Below, one piece after another: positions 22,620 to 33,830 of a DNA stretch of 64,000 bases. Origin of the DNA: Armigeres subalbatus (taxonomy: Eukaryota > Arthropoda > Insecta > Diptera > Culicidae). Numbering within the stretch: position 1 is the first letter of the stretch; every line of letters begins with the position of its first letter. The notes under the pieces were generated by a model, which did no database searches, had not been told where the DNA came from, and saw only the letters and a program-made list of their open reading frames with translations. Both the position numbers and the translations under genes were made by a program. The DNA is taken from NCBI RefSeq assembly GCF_024139115.2, contig NC_085141.1, positions 371,031,925 through 371,095,924 of the forward strand. The letters run 5' to 3'.

Positions 22620-24370
22620 GAGCCTTGCCACCGTACCATCAGCGAAATCTGTTTCCACAAATCAATCGGAAGATGAGTGTATCCAAAAGGTCAACATCGA
22701 ACGCTTTAACGAGGGCATAGCTGGGATAAAAGTACTGATTAAATGGAGTAAGATGGACTACGTTTATTACCCGGAGAAAAATACCGTGAAATAAAGAAGC
22801 TGCGAAGAAACCTCTTCAAATTAGGGACCTGATGATGTGGAAAATACAGACTACGATGAGGTAATTATAAATATGAAGGAAAGGTTCTCGAATGCAGCCA
22901 CGACAAGGAAAGACAAATTATTGATTTTGTCGATGCTGCCAAGTTCGTGGTCTATTCAGGATGCCATTGATGAGTTCAAAACCAATAGAAATACAGTAAA
23001 AGAGGCAAAACAATTGAGAATAACTGTCTTTCAACCAAAAATACTAGGTCTAGTACTGCATTAACAGATGAGAACAAAAATAGTAGTTCAATATTTTGAA
23101 GATGATGAAGTAAGTCGAGCTATGCCTGGTCAAAAGATTATGTATCAGTAAAAAAGATGGAAAGCGTCAAGCATCCAAAAACGATTAATGATGACGACTT
23201 TGAAAGAAGCGTACACGCTTCAAGGAAATTCACGATAATATTAAAATAGGTTTTTCCTCATTTGCAAGCCTTCGGCCAAGGCAATGTAAGCTTCTTTCCA
23301 ATTCAGGAACACATGAGAATATTAATCTTATTTTACATAGTTTGAAAAGAATCAATTTAACAAAGGATATTAAAATGTTAACTGGTAGTCTTTTGTGAAA
23401 ATACAACATCAAATTGCTATCTACGATCTTGTTCGGATTGTCCAGATTCTTCATCATTGGAAAATACTTTATTCGCTGAGTTTGAAGAAAAATATATTGA
23501 TCAGTTATCATTTGAGCAATGGGTGACCACGGATAGGGTTGACATAGAAACTATTGTAAAACCTGTAGATGAGTTTGTGTCATTTTTGCTGAAATTAGAA
23601 AGTTTAATCCTCACGATTTCATTAAAACAGAACAATCCAGCTTTTTAAAATACAGAAAATCATTACAAATGGTGAATTTTAGTCATTTGTGATTTTCTGA
23701 AAATTGCAGCTTTATTGCAAGATGAAGTGCAGTCCCATCACTGGAACGTACAACAAGCACAATTCATCCATTCGTTATTTATTTTAATGGAAGTACAAAT
23801 TGAACACTTAAGTTTTATTATAATTTCCGAAGATTTAAGACACGATACAGTATCCGTAAACTTGTTCATTGAAAAATGATTAACTTTTCGCGTTGATAAG
23901 CATAAAGATCAAAAGATATATTTCATGTCTGATGAGACAGCGTCGCAGTACAAAATCGTAAGATTTTTCGAGCCTATGTCAATTTAAATCAATGTACGGA
24001 ATTGATGCAGAATGGCATTTTTGCTCATCACATGCAAAGGTCCTTGTGATGCTATTGAGGAACAATAAAGCGCATGGCCACAAGTTTAGACCAAGAACGT
24101 GAGCATCCAATTAAAACTGCGAAAGAACTTTTGATTGGGCAAATCGTAGAAAAAAAGATTTAACCAAATTATCATTTTGTTTTACTACTACTGAAGAGAT
24201 ACGAAATAAAGGCTTCAGAGCTCAGCGAGCAATTTAATAACGCGAAAACGATCCAAGGCAAAAAATTTCACTGTTTCATTCCATTGTCGGAAAATAAAAT
24301 TAAAGCAAAACTATACTCAAACTGTGCTGATAATTTTAATTCAAAAGTGTTCGATATTTTAAAAATTTGA
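22620..24370 (+). pseudogene. Decayed transposase of an unassigned family, in the long-TIR element
   Basis: In changing plus-strand frames one can read, in order: SEDECIQKVNIERFNEGIAG (about 22,665), an N-terminal helix-turn-helix-like stretch LLILSMLPSSWSIQDAIDEF (about 22,918-22,977), FEDDEVSRAMPGQ (about 23,097), IGFSSFASLRPRQCKLLSNS (about 23,248), SGTHENI, FAEFEEKYIDQLSFEQWV (about 23,473), QDEVQSHHWNVQQAQFIH (about 23,718), a SDETASQYK motif (about 23,931), and a GPCDAIEEQ and FHCFIPLSENKI tail to about 24,300. I recall this order from unnamed insect, hydra and aphid transposase-like proteins with a SDG...QYKN and HGKGPCDGIGG signature, but cannot place it in a named superfamily. Many stops and frameshifts; dead. 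Confidence 0.65.
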
Positions 24371-24659
24371 ATAAAAATAAATAAAAATAAGTATTAATAA
24401 ACTGTTTTCATGATATCATAACCCATACCAAAATTCAAACCCAAAACTCTTAGAGTTTCTATACATAATGTAACTGCCACATTTAATTTAATACTTAGGA
24501 TAATATTAATTCATTTTATTTATTTATACATATAATATTTATACATATAATATACATAATATCGATGAATACATAAATTGGAATATCATACAAACAACTT
24601 TTTAACTCACGCAAGGCCCTAATAATAAAATCAGCATCAAACTGGATTCTTGAAAAAAA

Positions 24660-25076
24660 AATACGGAAATTTTTTTGTTTACTATATAATTGTGAAATGT
24701 TTGAAATGTCATAACTTTTTTGTTTATTAGTTTACCATCAAATTTTTATGGTAGATAGCTAATATAATGGACCGTTTTCCTAAAAAATACGTTCGAAAAA
24801 GATAGGGTTTTGAGATATTTGAGTTTTGTGACAAAATGATATTTTTAAAGGCAAAAAAATTTTTTTACTTGCACATTTTCAATAATCACCATTTAGTTGT
24901 CTAACTTTGCTGAAAAAATCATAACAATCGAACATTCCGTTTTTGCTGTCAGCTTTTAAATATTTTTGAACCATTTTCACATACACCCTTTTGAAAGTTA
25001 GTCGTGACTCAATATGAAGATTTGATATCGAAAATGACGATTTAGATGAAATTGAAAAACTGTGCAAAGTTTCAAC
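24660..25076 (-). repeat. Right long terminal inverted repeat
   Basis: Inverted partner of 21,477-21,890, reading in reverse the same order of blocks. The outer edge is GTGCAAAGTTTCAA. The right arm differs by small substitutions and single-base indels, which suggests an old insertion. Confidence 0.8.
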
Positions 25077-25250
25077 TCAATAGAAAATCATGAATTAAAA
25101 TTTTCTTAAATTTTGATTTGCTTGAATCGCTTTGTGCTCTGCTGCTGTACTAGTACCATCGGCGAAGTTATTCAACTGTTCCATTCAGAGGAGACCTTTC
25201 CCATCGCGTGGAAAACGTCATTCCTATCTCCAATCTACAAGAAGGAAACA
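25077..25250 (+). pseudogene. Second Jockey-like LINE, part downstream of the long-TIR transposon
   Basis: Bases of about 25,135-25,245 read STIGEVIQLFHSEETFPIAW and then KTSFLSPIYKKE, the RT stretch that follows the GPDGVPSALLK motif in Jockey-type LINEs. It completes the RT text interrupted at 21,476, though the exact joint is not clean. After 25,250 the coding text is lost. Confidence 0.65.
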
Positions 25251-26499
25251 TTCTTTTGAGTCGGAGCAAACGGAATGGTTTGAACTCTGCGTGAAAAATG
25301 CAACACATTTTTTCTGTAGATTGCCGCCGATTATATCGACTACTCTCTGTCTGGCGAAGTAGGGTAGTGAGCTAATTCCGTCGTAGTGGTAGTGCTTGGT
25401 TTTCAAATCTAATTTATACCTAACCCAGCTACTGACTCTAAGTTGTATATACATGTAATTTAGAGTTCCTAGTTTTCATTGCGTAATATTAGCACAATGA
25501 ACAAATCATGGTTTATTGAGAATCGGCAATCAAAATATCCTTCAACTTTTTAAATTTGTCTTGCAAAATCTGTTTACGTCCATGAGAATTTTCATTCGTC
25601 CATTCCAAAATTCGATGGATTGCTGTCAAACTAATCTGTTGGTATTGGTTTGCTATTTCAAAAGTACTCCAAATTAGTTTTTATGCGGTATGTTACCGTG
25701 TTAAATCAAAATTACATAAATTAATTTGATATTGGCCTGTTCTTAACATATTGTGTGTACATTGTGGAACATAGAATAGAATATGTGTATGGAAGATGCT
25801 CGGTTATCCAAGAAATTCTTGAAGTGGAGGCCTTCAAATCTACACGTAACATGATCTACAGGCCTGTTTTGAACGTTGTATGTGTCCAATGTGGAACATA
25901 TAATTGAATATGTATAGTAAGATGTTCAAGAAATCCTTTAATATAACAGAATCTGCGTATGGAAGACGTTCGCGTTTATCCAAGAAATACCTGAAGTGAA
26001 GGCCTTCAGATCTACATGCGTAACCAATGATCTACACCTTATTGATTGATTTTTTGTCGTTTGATTGGAATGACGTCTTATTTTAATTGATAGTTAAATA
26101 TAGTAAAATTACTACGTAGACCAAAACGTGAACTTTCAAAACTAATTTTAAAAATTGATCTAGACTATCTTTTGAAAAGGGCCAAACTTTTTTTACTGAT
26201 TTTTTTTTCAAATGGATATTATTGCGCTCCTCCCGTAACACGGTAGATCACTTTGACGTAGTGTGTTGCGTGTAAGATCTAAAACAGAGCCCTAACCTAA
26301 TCCATTTTTCTAGCTAGGGCAATAAGTTGTGAATTAAGGATTCATCGTATTTACGCTATCAACAAGTCTCAGAAATAAAACATAATTAATGTTACCTTAC
26401 AGACAGTTGAAAGACTCGAATTTCTCTTGTTTGAGGCAAAACTGTATGCAGCGGAAACAACTTTTCAAATTAGTTAAAAAACCAGCAATACGTAACTTC
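25251..26499. other. No supported gene; short tandem duplication at 25,734-26,040
   Basis: A block starting GGCCTGTT and containing CAATGTGGAACATA occurs at about 25,734 and again at about 25,861 (spacing 127 bp). A partial third block contains the TATCCAAGAAAT and GAAGGCCTTCA phrases near 25,979. Around 26,240-26,285 a phrase with TAGTGTGTTGCGTGTAAGATC resembles one near 62,376-62,398. The rest is AT-rich without signal. Confidence 0.45.
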
Positions 26500-26524
26500 N
26501 NNNNNNNNNNNNNNNNNNNNNNNN
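26500..26524. other. Assembly gap (25 N)
   Basis: A run of N directly at the left edge of the large minisatellite. The real array length and left boundary are therefore unknown, and some collapse of repeats is likely. Confidence 0.99.
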
Positions 26525-29500
26525 AAGGAGGCTTGAGCCTCTTGAAGGGGCTTCCAGGCCTCTTGAAGGGGCTTCCAGGCCTCTTGAAGGAGGCTTCCAG
26601 GCCTCTTGAAGGAGGCTTCCAGGCCTCTTGAAGGAGGCTTCCGGGCCTCTTGAAGGAGGCTTCCGGGCCTCTTGAAGGAGGCTGAGCCTCTTGAAGGAGG
26701 CTTCCGGGCCTCTTGAAGGAGGCTTCCAGGCCTCTTGAAGGAGGCTTCCGGGCCTCTTGAAGGCTTGGGCCTCTTGAAGGAGGCTGGGCCTCTTGAAGAG
26801 GCTTCCAGGCCTCTTGAAGGAGGCTTCCGAGCCTCTTGAAGGAGGCTTGAGCCTCTTGAAGGAGGCTGGGCCTCTTGAAGGAGGCTTCCAGGCCTCTTGA
26901 AGGAGGCTTCCAGGCCTCTTGAAGGAGGCTGGGCCTCTTGAAGGAGGCTTGGGCCTCTTGAAGGAGGCTGGGCCTCTTGAAGGAGGCTTCCAGGCCTCTT
27001 GAAGGAGGCTTCCAGGCCTCTTGAAGGGAGGGCACGGGCCTCTTGAAAGAGCTTTCGAAGCATCTGAAGGCTCTTGAAGGAGGCTTGAGGCCTCTAGCAG
27101 GAGGTTTCTGGAGTCTCTTGGAGGGCTTCCAAGCCTCTTGGAGGAGGCTTCTAGGCCTCTTGAGGAGGAGCACCGAGCCTCTTGAGAGGAGGCTTTGAGT
27201 CTCTTGAAGGAGGGACTTTTGAAGGGGCTTTTGAGCCTCTTGAAAGGAGGCTTTTTCAGTATCTAGAAGGCTCTTGAAAGAGATCCTTCCAGGCCTTGGG
27301 GCTTCTTAGGAGGAGGTTTCTGAGTCTCTCTCTCTTGAAGGAGGCTTGAGCCTCTTGAGAGGAGGCTTCTGAGCCTCTTGAGGAGGAGGCTTTGGAGTCT
27401 CTTGAGAGGAGGCTTTGAGCCTCTTGAGAGGAGGCTGAGCCTCTTGAGAGGAGGCTTCCAGGCCTCTTGAAGGAGGCTTTGAGCCTCTTGAAGGAGGCTG
27501 AGCCTCTTGAGAGGAGGGCTTCCAGGCCTCTTGAAAGGAGGCTTGAGCCTCTTGAGAGAGGCTTGAGAGCCTCTTGAGAGGGAGGCTTCGAGGCCTCTTG
27601 AAAGGAGGCTTGGAGCCTCTTGAAGGAGGCTTCTGAGCCTCTTGAAAGGAGGCTTCTGGAGGCCTCTTGAAGGAGGCTTGAGGCCTCTTGAAAGGAGGGC
27701 TTGAGCCTCTTGAAGGAGGCCTGAGCCTCTTGAAAGGAGGCTTCCTGAGCCTCTTGAAAGGAGGCTTCCGGAGCCTCTTTGAAAGGAGGGCTTCTGGGCC
27801 TCTTGAAAGGAGGCTGGAGCCTCTTTGAAAGGAGGCTTCCAGGCCTCTTGAAGGAGGCTTCCGAGCCTCTTGAAAGGAGGCTCTGAGCCTCTTGAAAGGG
27901 AGGCTTCAGGCCTCTTGAAGGGCTTCCGAGCCTCTTGAAAGGAGGCTTCCGGAGCCTCTTGAAGGAGGCTTCCAGGCCTCTTGAAAGGAGGCTTCCAAGC
28001 CTCTTGAAAGGAGGCTTGAGGCCTCTTGAAAGGAGGCTTCCGAGCCTCTTGAAAGGAGGCCTGGGCCTCTTGAAGGAGGCTTCCAGGCCCTCTTGAAAGG
28101 AGGCTTCTGAGCCTCTTGAAGGAGGCTTGGGCCTCTTGAAAGGAGGCTTCCAGGCCTCTTGAAAGGAGGCTTCCAGGCCTCTTGAAAGGAGGCTTGAGGC
28201 CTCTTGAAAGGAGGCTTTGAGCCTCTTGAAAGGAGGCTTGAGGCCTCTTGAAGGAGGCTTCCAGGCCTCTTGAAGGAGGGGCCTCTTGAAGGAGGCTGAG
28301 GCCTCTTGAAAGGAGGCTTCCAGGCCTCTTGAAAGGAGGCTTCAGGCCTCTTGAAAGGGAGGCTTCGAGCCTCTTGAAAGGAGGCTTCCGGGCCTCTTGA
28401 AGGAGGCTGAGGCCTCTTGAAGGGAGGCTTGAGCCCTCTTGAAGGAGGCTTCTGAGCCTCTTGAAAGGAGGCTGGGCCTCTTGAAGGAGGCTTCCGGGCC
28501 TCTTGAAGGAGGCTTCCAGGCCTCTTGAAAGGAGGCTTCCAGGCCTCTTGAAAGGAGGCTTCTGAGCCTCTTGAAGGAGGCTGAGGCCTCTTGAAGGAGG
28601 CTTCCGAGCCTCTTGAAGGAGGCTTCCAGGCCTCTTGAAGGGAGGCTCTGAGGCCTCTTGAAGGAGGCTGGAGCCTCTTGAAAGGAGGCTTCCGAGCCTC
28701 TTGAAAGGAGGCTTGAGCCTCTTGAAAGGGAGGCTTCCAGGCCTCTTGAAGGAGGCTGGGGCCTCTTGAAAGGAGGCCTGAGCCTCTTGAAAGGAGGCTT
28801 CCAGGCCTCTTGAAAGGAGGCTCTGAGCCTCTTGAAGGAGGCTTCTGAGCTCTTGAAAGGAGGCTTCTGAGGCCTCTTGAAGGAGGCTTCCGGGCCTCTT
28901 GAAAGGAGGCTGAGCCTCTTGAAAGGAGGCTTGAGGCCTCTTGAAAGGAGGCTTCCGAGCCTCTTGAAGGAGGCTCTGAGGCCTCTTGAAAGGAGGCTTC
29001 TGAGCCTCTTGAAAGGAGGCTTCCAGGCCTCTTGAAAGGAGGCTTCCAGGCCTCTTGAAGGAGGCTTTGAGGCCTCTTGAAGGAGGCTGAGCCTCTTGAA
29101 GGAGGCTTCCAGGCCTCTTGAAAGGAGGCTTCCAGGCCTCTTGAAAGGAGGCTTCCAGGCCTCTTGAAGGAGGCTGAGGCCTCTTGAAAGGAGGCTTCCA
29201 GGCCTCTTGAAAGGAGGCTTGAGCCCTCTTGAAAGGAGGCTGGGCCTCTTGAAAGGAGGCTTCCGGGCCTCTTGAAAGGGAGGCTGAGGCCTCTTGAAGG
29301 AGGCTTCCGGGCCTCTTGAAAGGAGGCTCTGGAGCCTCTTGAAAGGAGGCTTCGGAGGCCTCTTGAAAGGAGGCTTCCAGGCCTCTTGAAGGAGGCTTGA
29401 GCCTCTTGAAAGGAGGCTTCCAGGCCTCTTGAAAGGAGGCTTGAGGCCTCTTGAAGGAGGCTTCCAGGCCTCTTGAAGGAGGCTCTGGGCCTCTTGAAAG

Positions 29501-32200
29501 GAGGCTCTGGGCCTCTTGAAAGGAGGCTTCCTGGCCTCTTGAAGGAGGCTTCCAGGCCTCTTGAAAGGAGGCTTCCAGGCCTCTTGAAAGGAGGCTTCCA
29601 GGCCTCTTGAAAGGAGGCTGAGCCTCTTGAAGGAGGCTTCTGGGCCTCTTGAAAGGAGGCCGGAGCCTCTTGAAGGAGGCTTCTGAGCCTCTTGAAAGGA
29701 GGCTTCCAGGCCTCTTGAAGGAGGCTTCCAGGCCTCTTGAAAGGAGGCTTGAGAGCCTCTTGAAGGGAGGCTTCTGAGCCTCTTGAAAGGAGGCTGAGCC
29801 TCTTGAAGGAGGCTTCCAGGCCTCTTGAAAGGAGGCTTCCGGGCCTCTTGAAAGGGAGGCTCTGAGCCTCTTGAAGGAGGCTTCCAGGCCTCTTGAAGGA
29901 GGCTTCCGGGCCTCTTGAAAGGAGGCTTCTGAGGCCTCTTGAAGGAGGCTTCCGGGCCTCTTGAAGGAGGCTTCCTGAGCCCTCTTGAAAGGAGGCTTCC
30001 GAGCCTCTTGAAAGGAGGCCTTGAGCCTCTTGAAAGGAGGCTTCCTGAGCCTCTTGAAGGAGGCTTGAGCCTCTTGAAAGGAGGCTGAGCCTCTTGAAAG
30101 GAGGCTTCCTTGAGCCTCTGAAAGGAGGCTTCTGAGGCCTCTTGAAAGGGAGGCTTGGAGCCTCTTGAAGGAGGCTGGGCCTCTTGAAAGGAGGCTTCCG
30201 GAGCCTCTTGAAAGGAGGCTCTGAGCCTCTTGAAAGGAGGCTTCCTGAGCCTCTTGAAGGAGGCTTCTGAGCCTCTTGAAGGAGGAGGCTTCTTGAGCCT
30301 CTTGAAAGGAGGCTTCTGAGCCTCTTGAAGGAGGCTTCCAGGCCTCTTGAAAGGAGGCTTGAGCCTCTTGAAAGGAGGCTTGAGCCTCTTGAAAGGAGGC
30401 TTCCAAGCCTCTTGAAAGGGAGGCTTCTGAGCCCTCTTGAAGGAGGCTTCCAGGCCTCTTGAAAGGAGGCTTCTGAGCCTCTTGAAAGGAGGCCTGAGCC
30501 TCTTGAAAGAGGAGGCTCTGAGCCTCTTGAAGGAGGCTTCTGAGCCTCTTGAAAGGAGGCTTCCAGAGCCTCTTGAAGGAGGCTTGAGCCTCTTGAAAGG
30601 AGGCTCCCTCTCCTCTTGAAAGGAGGCTTCCGAGCCTCTTGAAAGGAGGCTCAGGCCTCTTGAAAGGATGCTTCCAGGCCTCTTGAAAGGAGGCTTCCAG
30701 ACCTCTTGAAAGGAGGCTTCCAGGCCTCTTGAAAGGAGGCTTCCAGACCTCTTGAAAGGAGGCTTCCAGACCTCTTGAAAGGAGGCTTCCAGACCTCTTG
30801 AAAGGAGGCTTCCAGACCTCTTGAAAGGAGGCTTTCGTACCTCTTGAAAGGAGGCTTCCAAACCTCTTGGAGGAGGCTTCCAGACCTCTTGAAAGGAGGC
30901 TTCTGAGCCTCTTGAAAGGAGGCCTGAGCCTCTTGAAAGGAGGCTTCGAGCCTCTTGAAAGGAGGCTCTGAGAGCCTCTTGAAAGGAGGCTTCTGAGGCC
31001 TCTTGAAAGGAGGCTTCTGAGCCTCTTGAAAGGAGGCTTCCAGGCCTCTTGAAAGGAGGCTCTGAGCCTCTTGAAAGGAGGCCTGAGGCCTCTTGAAAGG
31101 AGGCTTCCTGAGCCTCTTGAAGGAGGCTTCCAGGCCTCTTTGAAAGGAGGCTTCCAGGCCTCTTGAAAGGAGGCTTGAGCCTCTTGAAAGGAGGCCTGAG
31201 CCTCTTGAAAGGAGGCTTGGGCCTCTTGAAAGGAGGCTTCCAGGCCTCTTGAAAGAGGAGGCTTCTGAGCTCTCTTGAAAGGAGGCTTGAGCCTCTTGAA
31301 AGGAGGCTTCCAGGCCTCTTGAAAGGAGGCTTGAGGCCTCTTGAAAGGGAGGCTTCTGAGGCCTCTTGAAGGAGGCTTGAGGCCTCTTGAAGGAGGCTTC
31401 CAGGCCTCTTGAAGGAGGCTGGGCCTCTTGAAGGAGGCTTCTGAGCCTCTTGAAAGGAGGCTTCCAGGCCTCTTGAAGGGGAGGCTTCTGAGCCTCTTGA
31501 AAGGAGGCTTCTGAGCCTCTTGAAAGGAGGCTTCTGAGCCTCTTGAAGGAGGCCTGAGCCTCTTGAAAGGAGGCTTGAGCCTCTTGAAAGGAGGCCTTGA
31601 GCTCTTGAAAGGAGGCTTCTGAGCCTCTTGAAAGGGGAGGCTTCCGGAGCCTCTTGAAAGGAGGCTTGAGCCTCTTGAAAGGAGGCTTCCAGGCCTCTTG
31701 AAGGAGGCTTCTGAGGCCTCTTGAAGGAGGCTTCTGAGCCTCTTGAAAGGAGGCTTCCAGGCCTCTTGAAAGGAGGCTTCTGAGCCTCTTGAAAGGAGGC
31801 TTCCTGAGCCTCTTGAAAGGAGGCTCTGACCTCTTGAAAGGAGGCTTCCTGACCTCTTGAAAGGAGGCTTCCAGGCCTCTTGAAAGGAGGCTTCCGAGGC
31901 CTCTTGAAAGGAGGCTCTGAGGCCTCTTGAAAGGAGGCTTCAGGCCTCTTGAAAGGAGGCTTCCAGACCTCTTGAAAGGAGGCTTCCAGACCTCTTGAAA
32001 GGAGGCTTCAGAACCTCTTGAAAGGAGGCTTCCAAACCTCTTGAAAGAAGGCTTCTGAACCTCTTGAAAGGAGGCCTGATCCTCTTGAAAGGAGGCTTCC
32101 TGAACCTCTTGAAAGGATGCTTCCAGACCTCATGAAAGGAAGCCTTCGAGCTGCTTGGAAGAAAGCTTCCGAGAGTCGTAAAAGGATGCTTCTAATCCTC
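26525..32200. repeat. Large minisatellite, 21-23 bp monomer (orientation 1)
   Basis: Roughly 250 copies (estimate from length) of a monomer whose core is AGCCTC-TTGAAAG-GAGGCT plus a variable TTCCG/TTCCA/TTCTG spacer. The core is a perfect 6-bp stem with a 7-base loop, so each copy can form a small hairpin. Near the left edge (26,525-27,030) a 22-bp form lacking one A prevails; from about 27,500 the 23-bp form is common. The variant CCAGACCTC forms a homogeneous block at about 30,690-30,830 and again near 31,960. Edges are the most decayed. Long open frames on the minus strand (up to 1,047 codons) translate the repeat only and lack codon structure. Confidence 0.95.
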
Positions 32201-32239
32201 TTGCAACGAAGCAATTCATTCGACGTTTTGATTTTTTGA

Positions 32240-32487
32240 TCTCTTGTTCCGCAGCCCTTCATACAGTACAATGTCAATGGTTGTCTCAATTGGGATTTAA
32301 TGATCGCATTACATATTATGTACAACATAAATTTTTGAAATAGAAAATACACAATTATCAAAACTTTATTAATGAATTTTGATTGAAATTGTAATATGTC
32401 GGCCATTATGCATTTTTGTCCGAGGTACCCCCTAGGGCCAGCGAAGGTACCCTCAGGGGTACATGTACCCCAGGTAGAGAACCGCTG
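32240..32487 (-). mobile_element. hAT-type transposon end at the right edge of the minisatellite
   Basis: On the minus strand, starting at 32,487, the sequence reads CAGCGGTTCTC, then a stretch with GGGGTACATGTACCCC and TAGGGGGTACC. This is a start typical of hAT elements. The other end was not found, so the element is a fragment whose left part may have been lost in the array. The open frame at 32,008-32,499 merely joins this end to the repeat. Confidence 0.5.
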
Positions 32488-32640
32488 ATCTAGAGACATC
32501 GAACGGTCACATAAAAAAACATAACAAATTCAAAAAAATAACTAAATATTCAATATTGAATTTTACGATTTTTTTCCCTGACCTCAATCAAAATTCCCTG
32601 ACTTTCCAGGTTTCTTACGGGTGTCGACTACCCTGTCATA
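32488..32640. repeat. Repeat fragment with CCTGAC and TTTCCAGG motifs
   Basis: Phrases TTCCCTGAC, CTTTCCAGG and GGGTGTCGACTACCCTG match in reverse a block near 15,770-15,840 (CAGGGTGTCTACTC and TTCCTGATTTTTCCAG). Probably two copies of one dispersed repeat end. Confidence 0.5.
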
Positions 32641-33830
32641 AATTCTCAATTTTTGGATTCTTTGATCATCAGATTTTTTTAAGTTTTGAACTTTAGATCT
32701 CTGGATTTTTTTGAAATTCGGAATTTATTGATTCAAGAATCTCTTGATTTTTGGATTATTGGAATTTCAGATTCTCATATTTATGGATTTCAGATCGTGA
32801 ATTTCTTTTTTATTGATTCTTTGATTCTTTTATTTTGATTGTTTTTTTTTTTTGATTATTGAAGTTTAAAACTTTCAAACCATTAAACTTTTAGAATATT
32901 GAAATTGAGATTTTAAATATTTTATAATTTTTGAATTTCAAAGTTTTTGGGTTTGTAGATTTATTCATTTTTGGTATTCAAGATTTCTGAATAAAGGTTT
33001 GAAGACCCGAGCAACACACATGTTGTAAATCAGTCTATTATATATGGTCATATATGAGTTATTTCAACCAAATCAATGTGAATTGTTCTGCTAGGGGAAT
33101 TTTAAGATGCTTGAATTTCTGGAATTTTAGATTTTTGAGCTTTGGCATTTTTGAAGAAATCCTAATTTTTTAGATTTTTGAATTTTGAATCTCTTAGAAT
33201 ATATATGTTTTTTTAGAATTCTTGGATTTTTGAGTTTAAAGTTTTTTGATTTTTTTGGATATATTTTATTGGATTTTAAGATTTTTGTGTTGATAAATTT
33301 TGGATCTTTGATTGGATTCAAAAACCCTTTGAATTTTGTATTTATGGAATTGGATTTTTGAATTCGCTGGTTTTCGGATGTTTGAATTTCTGAATTTTTG
33401 GATTTCTAAATTTTAAGACATTTGAGTTTTTTGATTTTTGATTTTTGGGTTCGGAGCATTCATTCTGGATTTTAGGACTTAAGAATTTTAAAAAATTTCC
33501 ATCTTTGTATTTTCATATCCCTGAATTTTTAAATTTATGGCCTTTCAAATTTAAAACTTCTGGGTTTTTTAATTTTTTACAAAAGATTTCAAAAATTTTG
33601 AATTTTTGGATTGTTGGATCTCCTTTTGGATTTGATTTTCTTTTGGTTTTTAAGAATTTTGGATTCGAAGAATTTTGAAGTTATTGGACTTGTTATTGGA
33701 GTTGTTGAATTTTTGGATTTTTAGATACAAGGATTTAATTTTTTTGGGTTTTGGAATTTTGAAATTTTCGTATTTTTTAGATGTTTGAATTTTTGGATTT
33801 TTTCGTAAAATTTGATATTTATTTGATTTG
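32641..33830. repeat. T-rich simple repeat region (TTTTTGGATTTTTGAAT-like)
   Basis: Loosely periodic runs of TTTTTGGATT, TTTGAATTT and TTTTAGATTT with no fixed long period. Open frames on either strand (64-77 codons) are rich in Phe, Ile and Lys and carry no domain. Confidence 0.7.

Larger units (their letters stand above)
21477..25076 (+). mobile_element. 3.6-kb DNA transposon with inverted repeats of about 415 bp and a decayed transposase
   Basis: The left arm (about 21,477-21,890) and the right arm (about 24,660-25,076) are inverted copies along their whole length with scattered differences. Both carry AAAGGTGTGTGAAAATGG-like text and the block TTTGTCACAAAACTCAAATA. The interior holds a decayed transposase-like coding region on the plus strand. 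The element sits inside a Jockey-like RT (GPDGVPSALLK before it, TFPIAWKTSFLSPIYKKE after it). No target duplication was identified, so ends are accurate only to a few bases. Confidence 0.8.

Noticed and set aside
27263..30861. Open frames of 1,047 and 839 codons on the minus strand
   Set aside because: They translate a 21-23-bp minisatellite in rotating frames. There is no domain, no codon bias and no gene signal, and similar long frames occur in other frames of the same arrays.
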